Of a stretch of 64,000 bases of DNA, positions 9,581 to 18,234 are shown piece after piece. The notes below the pieces were generated by a model that was not told the origin of the DNA, made no database searches, and saw nothing but the letters and a program-made list of their open reading frames with translations. Positions within the stretch are counted from its first letter, which is position 1. The number at the start of each line of letters is the position of its first letter. The position numbers were made by a program, and so were the translations under genes. The stretch is from Chloroflexi bacterium OLB13 (GTDB taxonomy: Bacteria; Chloroflexota; Anaerolineae; Aggregatilineales; Phototrophicaceae), in NCBI GenBank assembly GCA_001567485.1, contig JZRA01000009.1, positions 62,001 to 126,000 on the forward strand. Reading direction: 5' to 3'.

Positions 9581-10530
9581 AACAGAGATCCTTGCGTGAG
9601 CCAATCCAAATCGAACCGAGCGTAGTGAATGGTCTGCCGGCGGTAGGTGTACAGCAGATGGATGACGCCGTCGTCCGTTTGCGCCAGTGATGGGTAAGAC
9701 AACTCCGCGAATTCGTCATCCACGGCTTGCAGCCAATGCCAATCTTCGGTGGCGCTGTTGGTCATGGCGACACACAACGGCGTGCGGTGCGTGGCGCTGT
9801 TGTTGAACGCCAAGAGATATTGGCCGCTTGCGAGCTGCAGCAGGTCGATGCCGGAGTTAGGGTTCGGGAAGCGCGTCGGCGTGAGCGGAGACCACGTCTC
9901 GCCGTTGTCCGCCGACTCCGAGCGCCAGATCACGCCCTGCCCGCCCGTCCGTAAATAGCACAGCAGCCTGCCGTCGGGGAGTTGGACGACGTTGGGATGG
10001 ATGTTGCCTTGCGGGGATTCCATCGGCGCGGTGAGCCGCCACGTCTCGCCCTCGTCGTCGCTCAACATCATGCACGAACGCCACGTGTTCTCGTCGTATG
10101 CGGGGACGATGATCCGCCCTTCGATGACGTGTGCGCGGCTGCGCAGCATCAGGCCCGGCGTGTCGAACAGCAGGCGCGGGGCACTCCACGTCTCGCCGCC
10201 GTCGCTGGAAATCGTCAGGTAAGGGACGGCGTTTTCCCAGTGGTCGTGCAGGATGACGTTGTAGAACAGCCACAGCGTGCCGTCAGCGCGGGGGAGCAGC
10301 ACCGGTTGGCCCATCGAGTGCCCTTCGACCTCGAGCAAGATCGCCGGACGCGTCCACTGGTCGGCGCCGCGCGGCAGTCGCGAGGCCATCAGGCACACGT
10401 TCGGCGCGGTCTCGTATTCGCCGCCCATCCAGATCGCCATCAGGCCGGCCTCGCCAAGATCGGTGAGCGTGGAACAATGCGCGAACGGGCGGTCGCTCAT
10501 GCGCGCAAATACGGGAATCTTGAACGGCAT
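9577..10530 (-). CDS. Sialidase-like (BNR/Asp-box) six-bladed propeller protein
   Basis: 317 aa. Three Asp-boxes are clear: SSDGGETWSAP, SDDEGETWRLT and SADNGETWSPL, with further blades implied by the length. This matches the BNR_2 sialidase family, which contains exo-alpha-sialidases and other glycosidases or lyases. Candidate catalytic-site arginines are present, but the arginine triad cannot be verified by eye. No signal peptide, so it would act on imported glycans in the cytoplasm. Its ATG overlaps the IclR stop by one base (TAATG) and its stop overlaps the aldolase start, so the three are coupled. Sialidase specificity is an inference. Confidence 0.85.
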   Translation of the reverse strand: MPFKIPVFARMSDRPFAHCSTLTDLGEAGLMAIWMGGEYETAPNVCLMASRLPRGADQWTRPAILLEVEGHSMGQPVLLPRADGTLWLFYNVILHDHWENAVPYLTISSDGGETWSAPRLLFDTPGLMLRSRAHVIEGRIIVPAYDENTWRSCMMLSDDEGETWRLTAPMESPQGNIHPNVVQLPDGRLLCYLRTGGQGVIWRSESADNGETWSPLTPTRFPNPNSGIDLLQLASGQYLLAFNNSATHRTPLCVAMTNSATEDWHWLQAVDDEFAELSYPSLAQTDDGVIHLLYTYRRQTIHYARFDLDWLTQGSLL

Positions 10531-11327
10531 TACGTTCTCCCTATCGAAGTGTGCCGGACTCTTGACATGCGATCGGGCACGTACCCCATGCGCCGCGAAA
10601 TCTCTTGCGCCGTGTCAACCACCCCGCGCGATACGGTGTCCAGACGCGACCCGACGATGCGCGGGTCGATCCCGGAGATGCTGCACGCCCCGATCACAGC
10701 GCGCGCAGAGTCGAAGATCGGCGCCCCGATGCAGAATGTCTGAAGCTCGTGTTCCTGATTGTCGATCGAGTAGCCGCGCGCGCGGGTGGCCGCGAGGTCA
10801 TCGCACAGGGCGGCATACGTGGTGATCGTGTGCGACGTAAAAGACGTGAGCGCGTCGCTGTCGTCGCCGTACATGGCGAGCGTCTCGGCCTCCGGTAAAT
10901 ACGCGAGGATCGCCTTGCCGACCGAGGTACAGTGCAGCGGCGCGCGGTCGCCAACCGCCGTGCGCGCAAGCAGACGCGTCGAGGACTCGATTGCGTAGAT
11001 GTAGAGGACTTGTGATCCGTCGCGCACGGTGAGGTAGGTCGACTCGCTGCATGTATCGGCGAGCTGTCGCAGCAGCGGCGCGGCGCGGTCACGCAGCTCG
11101 ACGTTGACGACGGCGCTCTGCGTGAGGCCGATGATCGTCCGCCCGACTCCATACGAGTCATCGTCCAGCTTCTCGATGAAGCCGTACCTCACAAGCGTCT
11201 TGATGAGGTGATGCGTGGTGCTCTTCGGACTGCCCAAGCGCTGACTGATAGCCGTGAGCGTGAGCCGCGGCTCGGCAGGGCTGAAGAGGAGCAGGATATC
11301 CAGCGCTTTGGCTACGGAAGCGATCAC
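10530..11327 (-). CDS. IclR-family transcriptional regulator
   Basis: 265 aa from GTG at 11327. I prefer this start to the in-frame TTG at 11339 because GAGG lies 6 bp before the GTG and nothing precedes the TTG. Residues 1-65 form the winged helix ([12 protein letters not shown], then [20 protein letters not shown]). The rest is the GAF-like IclR effector domain ([33 protein letters not shown]). It is the first gene of the operon, directly ahead of the sialidase-like gene. A TTGACA/TACCAT promoter and a strong dyad at 11353-11385 lie just upstream, so autoregulation and control of the operon are likely. The effector is probably a pathway keto-acid. Confidence 0.94.
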   Translation of the reverse strand: MIASVAKALDILLLFSPAEPRLTLTAISQRLGSPKSTTHHLIKTLVRYGFIEKLDDDSYGVGRTIIGLTQSAVVNVELRDRAAPLLRQLADTCSESTYLTVRDGSQVLYIYAIESSTRLLARTAVGDRAPLHCTSVGKAILAYLPEAETLAMYGDDSDALTSFTSHTITTYAALCDDLAATRARGYSIDNQEHELQTFCIGAPIFDSARAVIGACSISGIDPRIVGSRLDTVSRGVVDTAQEISRRMGYVPDRMSRVRHTSIGRT

Positions 11328-11352
11328 GTCGCGCCTCAAAACGAGTACCGGC

Positions 11353-11385
11353 GTTTCATATCGTGAAACGGTGTATCACGATATG
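11353..11385. promoter_or_regulatory. Probable IclR operator (nested inverted repeats)
   Basis: Arms GTTTCA (11353-11358) and TGAAAC (11364-11369) form a perfect 17-bp dyad. A second inverted repeat pairs CATATCGTGA (11357-11366) with TCACGATATG (11376-11385). Both sit at about +1 to +30 of the promoter below, where a repressor would block initiation. Confidence 0.7.
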
Positions 11386-11388
11386 GAA

Positions 11389-11417
11389 ATGGTAGACGGT
11401 ATCTGACCGCTTGTCAA
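11389..11417 (-). promoter_or_regulatory. Promoter of the IclR-sialidase-ABC operon
   Basis: Minus-strand -35 TTGACA (11412-11417), 17-bp spacer, -10 TACCAT (11389-11394). The predicted start is near 11382, inside the operator, giving a leader of about 55 nt. Confidence 0.72.
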
Positions 11418-11486
11418 AAATTGGATGGGCCGTGGTTTGCCGCGCCGTGAACGACTCTCTTGTGCCGTGGGCGGGGTGAGATGGAT

Positions 11487-11526
11487 TGAAGCAAACGATC
11501 AGCCCGCGAGCGGATCGTTTGCTTCA
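11487..11526 (-). terminator. Long perfect stem-loop downstream of the alpha-mannosidase gene
   Basis: 14-bp perfect arms (TGAAGCAAACGATC at 11487-11500, its complement at 11513-11526) around a 12-nt loop, 35 bp after the GH38 stop. No U-run, so it is either a factor-assisted terminator or a 3'-end stabiliser. Confidence 0.6.
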
Positions 11527-11560
11527 GATAGGGGATGCGTTTGGCGCGTGCCGGTTATCC

Positions 11561-14500
11561 TCAGGCCGGGATCAGCCGCAGGGTGACGATCTGATACGGC
11601 GTGATTGTGAACTGCACGTCGTGGCCGTCGGGCGTGAGACGGGACTGCTCTTCTTCGAGCAAGTTGCAGATGAGCGCCTCGGCGATGGGGAACCCGGTTG
11701 TGAGCGTGACCACGCCGCGATTGCGCTGGTTCTCGTACAGCCGCACGATCAGCCCACGCCCGTCCTCGGCCAGCTTGACGGTTTCGATCACGACGTGCCC
11801 GGCATCGACCGATACAAGGGGCGCTGACGGAAGCGGCTCCGCGCTGGCTGACTCGACGCGGCGCACCAGCACCGGCATATTGAGGTCATAGGCCTGCGGA
11901 ACGACCTCGGCGCGCCAATCGCCGGCGTGCGGCAGCAGGCTGTAGGTCATGCGGTGCTCGCCCTGATCGGCGGCCGGGTCAGGCGATGTCGCGCTCTTGA
12001 GCAGGGTCAGCCGCATGACGTTGTGCAGCACGTCGTGCCCGTATTTGCAGTCGTTGAGCAGCGCCGCGCCATAATTGCCTTCGCTCAGGTCGATCCACTT
12101 GTGGGCGCAGCTTTCGAAGCGCGCGATATCCCACGGCGTGTTGCGATGAGTCGGGCGCTGCACGTTGCCCCATTGGACGTCGAACGTGGCGACCGGGCTG
12201 AGTACATCGACCGGGAACGCGACCTTGAGCAGCGTGTGATGTTCGTGCCAGTCGATCCACGTGTCGAAGTCGATGCGGCGGCTGTCGGCATATAAATACA
12301 CGCTCTGCACGATAACACTGCTGTGGTAGCGGCGCTTGATCTGCACGGCGGCGCGCAGTGGGCCGGTCTCGGTGATCGCGATACTCTCCAACCCGCCGAC
12401 GGCCTCGGTGCGATCTTCGTAGAAGATATCGACATCCCACGCGTCGAAGTTGAGGGGGCGATCCTCGAATGCCAGCAGCGCGTTAGCCTTCGCGCCGCTG
12501 GGGAGCACCTCGCGGCTGTGCTGCTTGTCGAACACCCGGCTGATCTCGCCGGCCGGGTCGATCTCGACGCGCAGCACGGCGTTCTCCAGCACGAGTTGGT
12601 TGTGATCCCGAACAGCCGTGGCGGCACGACTCCCGACTCCGTCAGCCTGTGTGGTGACTTCGGTCAGCGGCATGATGCTGTACGGCGCCATGTCGGGGAT
12701 TTCGATCAACGTGCCGCCTGTGACCGCTTGCGTGACGAGCGCCGCGTTGTCCGGCCCGGCAAGCCCGACGCCAGCCGTAAGTGAGCCATCCAGCAGGCCG
12801 ATCCGCCGACCACCGAAGGACGTCGTGTTGGCGGCCAGCACCGCCGTCCCGGCAGGGAGCGCACGCGCCAAGGCAGCCAACGCCGACTCGCGCACGGACT
12901 CGCCCAAGTCGAACAGCTTCGCGTAGTCGGCTTCGCTGTCGACGTACACCGCATGGATCGACGAGCCGGGCAGGATGTCGTGGAACTGGTTCAGGCACAG
13001 CAGTTCCCACGCCTGTTGTAGGGTCTCGCGGGGATATGCGGCGCCCGTGGCGAGGGCGGCGAAGGCCGCTAGAAATTCGGCGTCATGGAGCAGAACTTCG
13101 CCCTTGCGGTTATTACGCTTGTTGCGGCTTTGGCTGGTGAGCGTGCCGCGGTGATATTCGAGGTACAGCTCGCCGTTCCAAACCGGCAGGCTGTCGTCGA
13201 CGGTTTGGCTCAACCCGTCGAGGAATCCGCCGACTGTCCCGTGACGCACGCGCGGCGCGCCGGCTAATTCGCCTAGAAAACCAATGTTCTCGATCATATC
13301 GCGGGCCGGGCCGCCGCCGCCGTCGCCGAGGCCGAACGGCATCAGCAGTTCGTTGGTGAGTTCCTTCTGGCGGAACACGTCCCACGTCCCGAACACCTCG
13401 GCCGCCGTGACGACACCGTTGTAGGTCGTGGCGTGCGGCAGATCGCGCGATGACCCCGGCGTCGTCAGGAAATAGGTCAAGACCCGTGTGCCATCCAACC
13501 CCTGCCACCAGAATATCTGATGCGGCATGTGGTTATACTGGTTCCAGCTCATCTTATGCGTGACGAAGTATTCGAGGCCGGCCTGCTTGATGAGCTGCGG
13601 CAGCGCCCAACTGTAGCCGAACGTGTCTGGCAGCCACAACACCGGCGCGTCGACATCCCCGAAGTGCTTGCGGAAGTATGACCGGCCCAGCACGAACTGC
13701 CGCGCCAGCGACTCGGCGCCGATTGCGTTGCAGTCCGGCTCGACCCATGTGCCGCCCATGACCTCCCAGCGCCCCTCCGCCACGCGCGCCTTGATCCGTT
13801 CGAACAGCTCAGGGTAGTGCTGCTCGGCATAGCGGTAAAGCTGCGGCTGGCTTTGCGAGACCGTGTAGTTAGGGTACTGATCCATCAGGTGCAGCGCGGT
13901 GCTGAACGTGCGTCCGGTCTTGCGCACCGTCTGACCGAGTGTCCACAGCCACGCGACGTCGATATGGGCGTGGCCGGTCGCCACCAGATCGACGTTCATC
14001 GGGCTGCCGGCCGCGGCGATGCCTTTACGCAGCACATCGAGGGCCGCCGGCGCGCTGGCGTAGAATGCGTCCGTGCCGAGCGGGTCGCGGGTGTCGAGCG
14101 TCACGAAGGCATCGTCCAGCGCGTTGAGCAGCAGATCGTGGACGGGGTTGTTCTCGTCAAGCTGACGCACGACCTCAAGCGTGAGGTAGGCGAGGGTATG
14201 CAGTTCGCGCGTCGGCAGATCGACTTGAACGAGCGCGCATTCGCCCATAAAGAGGCGCGTATACGGCTCATGGTCTTCAATCGGGCCGATGCCCGTCCAG
14301 CCGTGCAGCGCGACCCGATGCGATCCACCGTCGCGCAGTGAGTCGGGAAGACGCACTTCTTCGTGACCGCGGTCGCGCGCCGCCAGCGGTTTGCCGTCGA
14401 TGTACACCAACGCCTCAGGATGTTCGAACTCGTGGGCGTTGCCGATGGGCAGATGCAGCGCAATCGGGGAATCGGGATCCCAGTCACCCGGAACGCGGAA

Positions 14501-14725
14501 CGACGACTGCATAAGGAAGTCGGTACAGCGGGTGCCCCAATGCGTGTTCGGCGCGATCACCTCCCATGCCGAATCGTCGGCGCCGATGGGCGGCGGCGCA
14601 AGCGGGCCGTCGAGGGGCTTATACCGGAACGGCGACAGCGGCTCACGTTTGCGATAGACCAGCGGTGCGATCAACTCGATCCGCCGCGCGATTTTCTGCG
14701 TCGTCCATTGCAATTTGTGGGTCAT
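11561..14725 (-). CDS. Alpha-mannosidase, glycoside hydrolase family 38
   Basis: 1054 aa from ATG at 14725, with GAGGAG 8 bp upstream; a 25-residue upstream extension has no such site. The catalytic domain begins near residue 245: GHAHIDVAWLWT supplies zinc ligands His254 and Asp256, and WLPDTFGYSW carries the predicted nucleophile Asp367. The middle three-helix and C-terminal beta domains (FDKQHSREVLP, PTHRNTPWDIARFESCAHKW) match bacterial GH38. About 240 residues precede the catalytic domain, as in Ams1/MAN2C1-type enzymes. No signal peptide, so it probably trims imported alpha-mannosides in the cytoplasm. It appears monocistronic, between the IclR promoter region and the iron-transport operon. 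Confidence 0.96.
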   Translation of the reverse strand: MTHKLQWTTQKIARRIELIAPLVYRKREPLSPFRYKPLDGPLAPPPIGADDSAWEVIAPNTHWGTRCTDFLMQSSFRVPGDWDPDSPIALHLPIGNAHEFEHPEALVYIDGKPLAARDRGHEEVRLPDSLRDGGSHRVALHGWTGIGPIEDHEPYTRLFMGECALVQVDLPTRELHTLAYLTLEVVRQLDENNPVHDLLLNALDDAFVTLDTRDPLGTDAFYASAPAALDVLRKGIAAAGSPMNVDLVATGHAHIDVAWLWTLGQTVRKTGRTFSTALHLMDQYPNYTVSQSQPQLYRYAEQHYPELFERIKARVAEGRWEVMGGTWVEPDCNAIGAESLARQFVLGRSYFRKHFGDVDAPVLWLPDTFGYSWALPQLIKQAGLEYFVTHKMSWNQYNHMPHQIFWWQGLDGTRVLTYFLTTPGSSRDLPHATTYNGVVTAAEVFGTWDVFRQKELTNELLMPFGLGDGGGGPARDMIENIGFLGELAGAPRVRHGTVGGFLDGLSQTVDDSLPVWNGELYLEYHRGTLTSQSRNKRNNRKGEVLLHDAEFLAAFAALATGAAYPRETLQQAWELLCLNQFHDILPGSSIHAVYVDSEADYAKLFDLGESVRESALAALARALPAGTAVLAANTTSFGGRRIGLLDGSLTAGVGLAGPDNAALVTQAVTGGTLIEIPDMAPYSIMPLTEVTTQADGVGSRAATAVRDHNQLVLENAVLRVEIDPAGEISRVFDKQHSREVLPSGAKANALLAFEDRPLNFDAWDVDIFYEDRTEAVGGLESIAITETGPLRAAVQIKRRYHSSVIVQSVYLYADSRRIDFDTWIDWHEHHTLLKVAFPVDVLSPVATFDVQWGNVQRPTHRNTPWDIARFESCAHKWIDLSEGNYGAALLNDCKYGHDVLHNVMRLTLLKSATSPDPAADQGEHRMTYSLLPHAGDWRAEVVPQAYDLNMPVLVRRVESASAEPLPSAPLVSVDAGHVVIETVKLAEDGRGLIVRLYENQRNRGVVTLTTGFPIAEALICNLLEEEQSRLTPDGHDVQFTITPYQIVTLRLIPA

Positions 14726-14882
14726 GAATTTCGCTCCTCGCGTGACTGTAAGCGGGCATCCGTTGAACTCGCTGAGAAATGATACCGTCACGGGAACCAA
14801 TAGGCGACGGCTAGTTGCGCGCGTTTACACGGCGATCTGGCCGGCTGATGCCTCTCTGTAGGTTGTGCGAAGCACGCGAGGA

Positions 14883-15689
14883 TCAATTGACGGCGGCTTG
14901 GCGCACGCGCGCGGCACGGCGGCCGATGGGGACACACATCGGCGTGCCAGCCACCGGATCGACGATGACCTGCGCATCCAGCCCGAACACTTGGCGGATG
15001 ATGTCGCACGTAATCACGTTTTGCGGCGCACCCTGCGCGACGATCTGCCCGCCGCGCAGCGCCACGATCATGTCAGCATAGCGCGCGGCCTGATTGAGGT
15101 CGTGCAGCACCATGATGATCGTGCGGCCCTGATCGTTCAGCTCTGTGAGCAAGTCCAACACGTCGATCTGATGCGCGAGGTCAAGGTAGGTCGTCGGTTC
15201 GTCCAACAGCAGCACATCGGTCTGCTGCGCGAGCGCCATCGCGATCCACGCCCGCTGGCGCTGTCCGCCGCTCAACGTATCGACCGGCCGGTCGGCGAGC
15301 AGCGAGAGGTTGGTCTGGATGAGCGCCTGCGCGACGATTTGTTCGTCGTGCGCGCTCCACTGCTGGAACCAGCTCTGATGCGGGTAGCGGCCCTGCGCAA
15401 CCAGTTCGTGCACCGTAAGCCCTTCCGGCGCGGTCGGCCCTTGCGGCAGGATTCCAAGCCGGCGCGCCAAGTCCTTCGCCCCCATCGCGTGGATATCTCT
15501 GCCATCGAGACAGACGACGCCGCGCGCGGGCTTCAACAGGCGCGAAAGCCCGCGCAGCAGTGTACTCTTGCCACACCCGTTGGGGCCGACCAACGCCGTG
15601 ATCTGCCCCGCGATGACGGTCAAGGTCAACTCGTGAACGACGTCCGTGCTGCCGTCATAGTTAAGCGAGAGATTGTGTGTTTCGATCAC
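14883..15689 (-). CDS. Iron-siderophore/cobalamin ABC importer ATPase (FecE/FepC type)
   Basis: 268 aa from GTG at 15689, 5 bp after the upstream permease stop; a longer frame overlaps the permease. Walker [12 protein letters not shown], signature [10 protein letters not shown], Walker [14 protein letters not shown] and switch [11 protein letters not shown] are all FepC/FecE-like. Residues about 120-130 carry the [13 protein letters not shown] segment typical of the family. It energises import by the two FecCD permeases of this operon. Last gene of the operon. Confidence 0.96.
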   Translation of the reverse strand: MIETHNLSLNYDGSTDVVHELTLTVIAGQITALVGPNGCGKSTLLRGLSRLLKPARGVVCLDGRDIHAMGAKDLARRLGILPQGPTAPEGLTVHELVAQGRYPHQSWFQQWSAHDEQIVAQALIQTNLSLLADRPVDTLSGGQRQRAWIAMALAQQTDVLLLDEPTTYLDLAHQIDVLDLLTELNDQGRTIIMVLHDLNQAARYADMIVALRGGQIVAQGAPQNVITCDIIRQVFGLDAQVIVDPVAGTPMCVPIGRRAARVRQAAVN

Positions 15690-15694
15690 GGGAT

Positions 15695-16750
15695 TCAGCG
15701 TCCTTGCGCCCGCGTGCGGACGAGTAGATACAGAAAATACGGCGCGCCGATCAACGCCGTGACGATGCCAATGGGCAGCTCCGACGGCGCGATGATCCAA
15801 CGGCCGATCAGGTCGGCGAATACCAGCAGCGCGCCGCCGAACAGCGCGCTCACCACCAGCAGTCCCTCGTGGGCAGGGCCGACGAATCGACGCGTGATGT
15901 GCGGCGCGATCAGCCCGACGAAACCGATTGTGCCTGAGACGGCGACCGCGCCGGCCGTCAGCGCCACGCTGATCAGCAGCAAGACGGCGCGCTGAGTCTC
16001 GACCTTCAGCCCCATGCCGCGCGCGACCTCCTCGCCGAGGTTAAGCGCGTTGAGCGACCGCGCGCCAAACAACGCCAGCGGCAGCAAGACCACCAGCCAC
16101 GCGGCGAGCGTTCGCACGTGATCCCAGCTGCGGCCGTATACGCTGCCGGTCAGCCACACGTAAGCCTGCTGCACGTCGTTAATCTCGCCGAAGACGAGGA
16201 TGAACGTGGTCAGCGATCCAAGCACCGAGGCGAATGCCACACCGATCAGAATCAAGCGCACGGGTGCTGTGCTCCCACGCTTCCACGACAGCGCGTAGAC
16301 GGCCAGCGCGGTGATCGCGCCGCCGGCGAACGCCGCCCACGGCAGTACGCTGAGCGGCACATCCTTAAGCGTGACGATGAGCGTGACAGCGGCGAGGCCC
16401 GCGCCAGCCGTTACGCCGAGGATACCCGGCTCGGCCAGCGGATTGCGCGTGATGCCTTGCATGATCGTGCCGGCGGTCGCTAGTGCCGCGCCGATGAGGA
16501 ATGCGACGAGGATGCGCGGCATTCTGAACGTATGCACTACCAAGTTGAAGTTGTGCGCGTCCGGATGGTCGGCGGGAAGCGTTCCGGTGAGCGTGCGGAT
16601 CACGTCCCACACCGTCATATTGTACGCCCCGTAGTTGACGCTGAGTACGAGGACGATCAGCGTGAACGCCACGACTGCCAGCGCCACCAGCGGCACGCGC
16701 GGTCGATCTTGAGCGAGACCGGCGGCATGCGTAAGCGCACGGAAATCCAC
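15695..16750 (-). CDS. FecCD-family iron/siderophore ABC permease (second of pair)
   Basis: 351 aa with about ten membrane segments. Family motifs: [27 protein letters not shown] near the start of the core (read with gaps), [20 protein letters not shown], and the closing [20 protein letters not shown]. It makes a heterodimeric channel with the permease gene 22 bp upstream. Substrate probably an Fe3+-siderophore, heme or a corrinoid; sequence alone cannot separate these. Confidence 0.95.
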   Translation of the reverse strand: MDFRALTHAAGLAQDRPRVPLVALAVVAFTLIVLVLSVNYGAYNMTVWDVIRTLTGTLPADHPDAHNFNLVVHTFRMPRILVAFLIGAALATAGTIMQGITRNPLAEPGILGVTAGAGLAAVTLIVTLKDVPLSVLPWAAFAGGAITALAVYALSWKRGSTAPVRLILIGVAFASVLGSLTTFILVFGEINDVQQAYVWLTGSVYGRSWDHVRTLAAWLVVLLPLALFGARSLNALNLGEEVARGMGLKVETQRAVLLLISVALTAGAVAVSGTIGFVGLIAPHITRRFVGPAHEGLLVVSALFGGALLVFADLIGRWIIAPSELPIGIVTALIGAPYFLYLLVRTRAQGR

Positions 16751-16772
16751 GGTGGGCGGGTGGGCTGCGTGA

Positions 16773-17813
16773 TCATCGTCTCACCTTCCAGCGCGCCAAG
16801 TAGATGAAGAAGGGCGCGCCCACCAGCGCCATCATAATGCCGACCGGCAGAACCTGTGGGCGCATGATGATGCGCGCGCCGATGTCCGCGAGGATCACGA
16901 GGATGGCGCCGAAAACTGCCGAGTACGGGATCACCCACCGGTAATCTACGCCGACGACAAACCGCGCGATGTGCGGGATGACGAGGCCGACGAACCCGAT
17001 CGGGCCAGCCAGCGCCACCGCGCCACCCGCCAGCAGCACCACCATCAGCGCCGCAGCGATCTTGATGGCGACGGTGTTCTGACCCAAGCCCTTCGCCACG
17101 TCATCGCCGAGGCTGATAGTCGTGATCTGCCGGCTGATGAGCAGCGCGCCGATCAGACCGATGACGATCAACGGGGCGGTCTGCGCGATGATGCTGAAGT
17201 CGCGCCCGACAAGCGATCCAGCCGTCCAGAAGCGAATCTGCTCCAGCGTTTCCTGATCCTGAATCAAAATCGCGGTCGTCAGCGCCGACATGAACGCCGT
17301 CAGGATGACACCGGCCAGCGTCAGCCGCAGAGGGGTCGCGCCACCGCCCAACATGCCGATGACGTACACGAATACAGCGCCCGCAGCTGCGCCAATCAGG
17401 GCGGCAATCGAGTACACGGTCAGCGATGCCGCGCCTACCAGATAGACGGTCAGCACGACGGCGAACGCCGCCCCTGCGTTGATTCCGAGCAGGCCGCTGT
17501 CCGCCAACGGGTTGCGGGTGAGTCCCTGCATGATGGCCCCGGCGACCGCAAGCGCCGCCCCGACGATCATGCCGGCAAGCACCTGCGGCAGCCGAACGGT
17601 CTGGATAATCAGGTGGTTGAACACCGTTTCGTCATAGTGAAACAGTGCATCGAAGACGACAGCCGGCTCGATGTCCGCTGCGCCCACCATCATGCCGAGT
17701 ATCAGCATCACGCCCAACAGCGCGATACTGACGGCTAACCCCGGCAGCAGCAGCGAACGCCGGCCGAGGAGTCTCGTAGGGTTTCTAGCGATCTGATTGG
17801 CCTGAACGCTCAT
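16773..17813 (-). CDS. FecCD-family iron/siderophore ABC permease (first of pair)
   Basis: 346 aa, about ten membrane segments. Motifs: GAALAVAGAIMQGLTRNPLA, LGINAGAAFAV, GPIGFVGLVIPHIARFVVG, and the closing LPVGIMMALVGAPFFIYLAR. It pairs with the next permease. It starts 128 bp after the DUF2218 stop, and the gap contains the 14-bp stem-loop at 17886-17931, so expression of the membrane genes may be stepped down from the binding-protein gene. Confidence 0.95.
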   Translation of the reverse strand: MSVQANQIARNPTRLLGRRSLLLPGLAVSIALLGVMLILGMMVGAADIEPAVVFDALFHYDETVFNHLIIQTVRLPQVLAGMIVGAALAVAGAIMQGLTRNPLADSGLLGINAGAAFAVVLTVYLVGAASLTVYSIAALIGAAAGAVFVYVIGMLGGGATPLRLTLAGVILTAFMSALTTAILIQDQETLEQIRFWTAGSLVGRDFSIIAQTAPLIVIGLIGALLISRQITTISLGDDVAKGLGQNTVAIKIAAALMVVLLAGGAVALAGPIGFVGLVIPHIARFVVGVDYRWVIPYSAVFGAILVILADIGARIIMRPQVLPVGIMMALVGAPFFIYLARWKVRR

Positions 17814-17885
17814 CGTTAAGTGGGTGTCGTCGACCTTTCTCTCGATTGCCTATCGTCGGCCCGGCCCGGACTCTATGCAAGGTGT

Positions 17886-17931
17886 AGTTTGAGGCAGCCC
17901 GGCACATGCCGCGCTCAGGCTGCCTCAAACT
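17886..17931 (-). promoter_or_regulatory. Stem-loop between binding-protein/DUF2218 and permease genes (2 of 5)
   Basis: Perfect 14-bp arms (AGTTTGAGGCAGCC at 17886-17899, its complement at 17918-17931) with an 18-nt loop. It starts 11 bp after the DUF2218 stop and has no U-tract. Confidence 0.65.
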
Positions 17932-17941
17932 GGCTGATACG

Positions 17942-18232
17942 CTAGCTTTGCACCGCCCACGCGACCTTCAGCGCATCGGCGCCGGTGAACCGTTCGACAT
18001 GATCGGCGACGACGTGTTGAACCCGCGCGAGGTTTTCTTCCGTCTCAGCGTCGATATGGAAGGTCAGCGAGGTGTCGTCCGCGAACATCTCGCACGTCCC
18101 GAAGCCGAACTGAACCGTCCCGTGGTTGTCGTCATAGGCCGCCGGCACTTTATGGCTGAAGTGATTGCACAGCGCTTTGAGATAGCGCACGGCCTTGTCG
18201 GTCGCTACCGATCCGGTTGCCGCGAACGCCAT
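17942..18232 (-). CDS. DUF2218 domain protein
   Basis: 96 aa from ATG at 18232, 2 bp after the binding-protein stop codon; an in-frame extension lies inside that gene. The whole protein matches the DUF2218 pattern: YLKALCNHFSHKVP, then FGFGTCEMFADDTSLTFHI and a C-terminal helix with HVERFTGAD. Small, soluble, His- and Cys-containing. DUF2218 genes are often found beside iron-uptake genes and their function is unknown. Its place between the binding protein and the permeases suggests a role in handling imported iron or its carrier (inference). Confidence 0.88.
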   Translation of the reverse strand: MAFAATGSVATDKAVRYLKALCNHFSHKVPAAYDDNHGTVQFGFGTCEMFADDTSLTFHIDAETEENLARVQHVVADHVERFTGADALKVAWAVQS

Positions 18233-18234
18233 CT

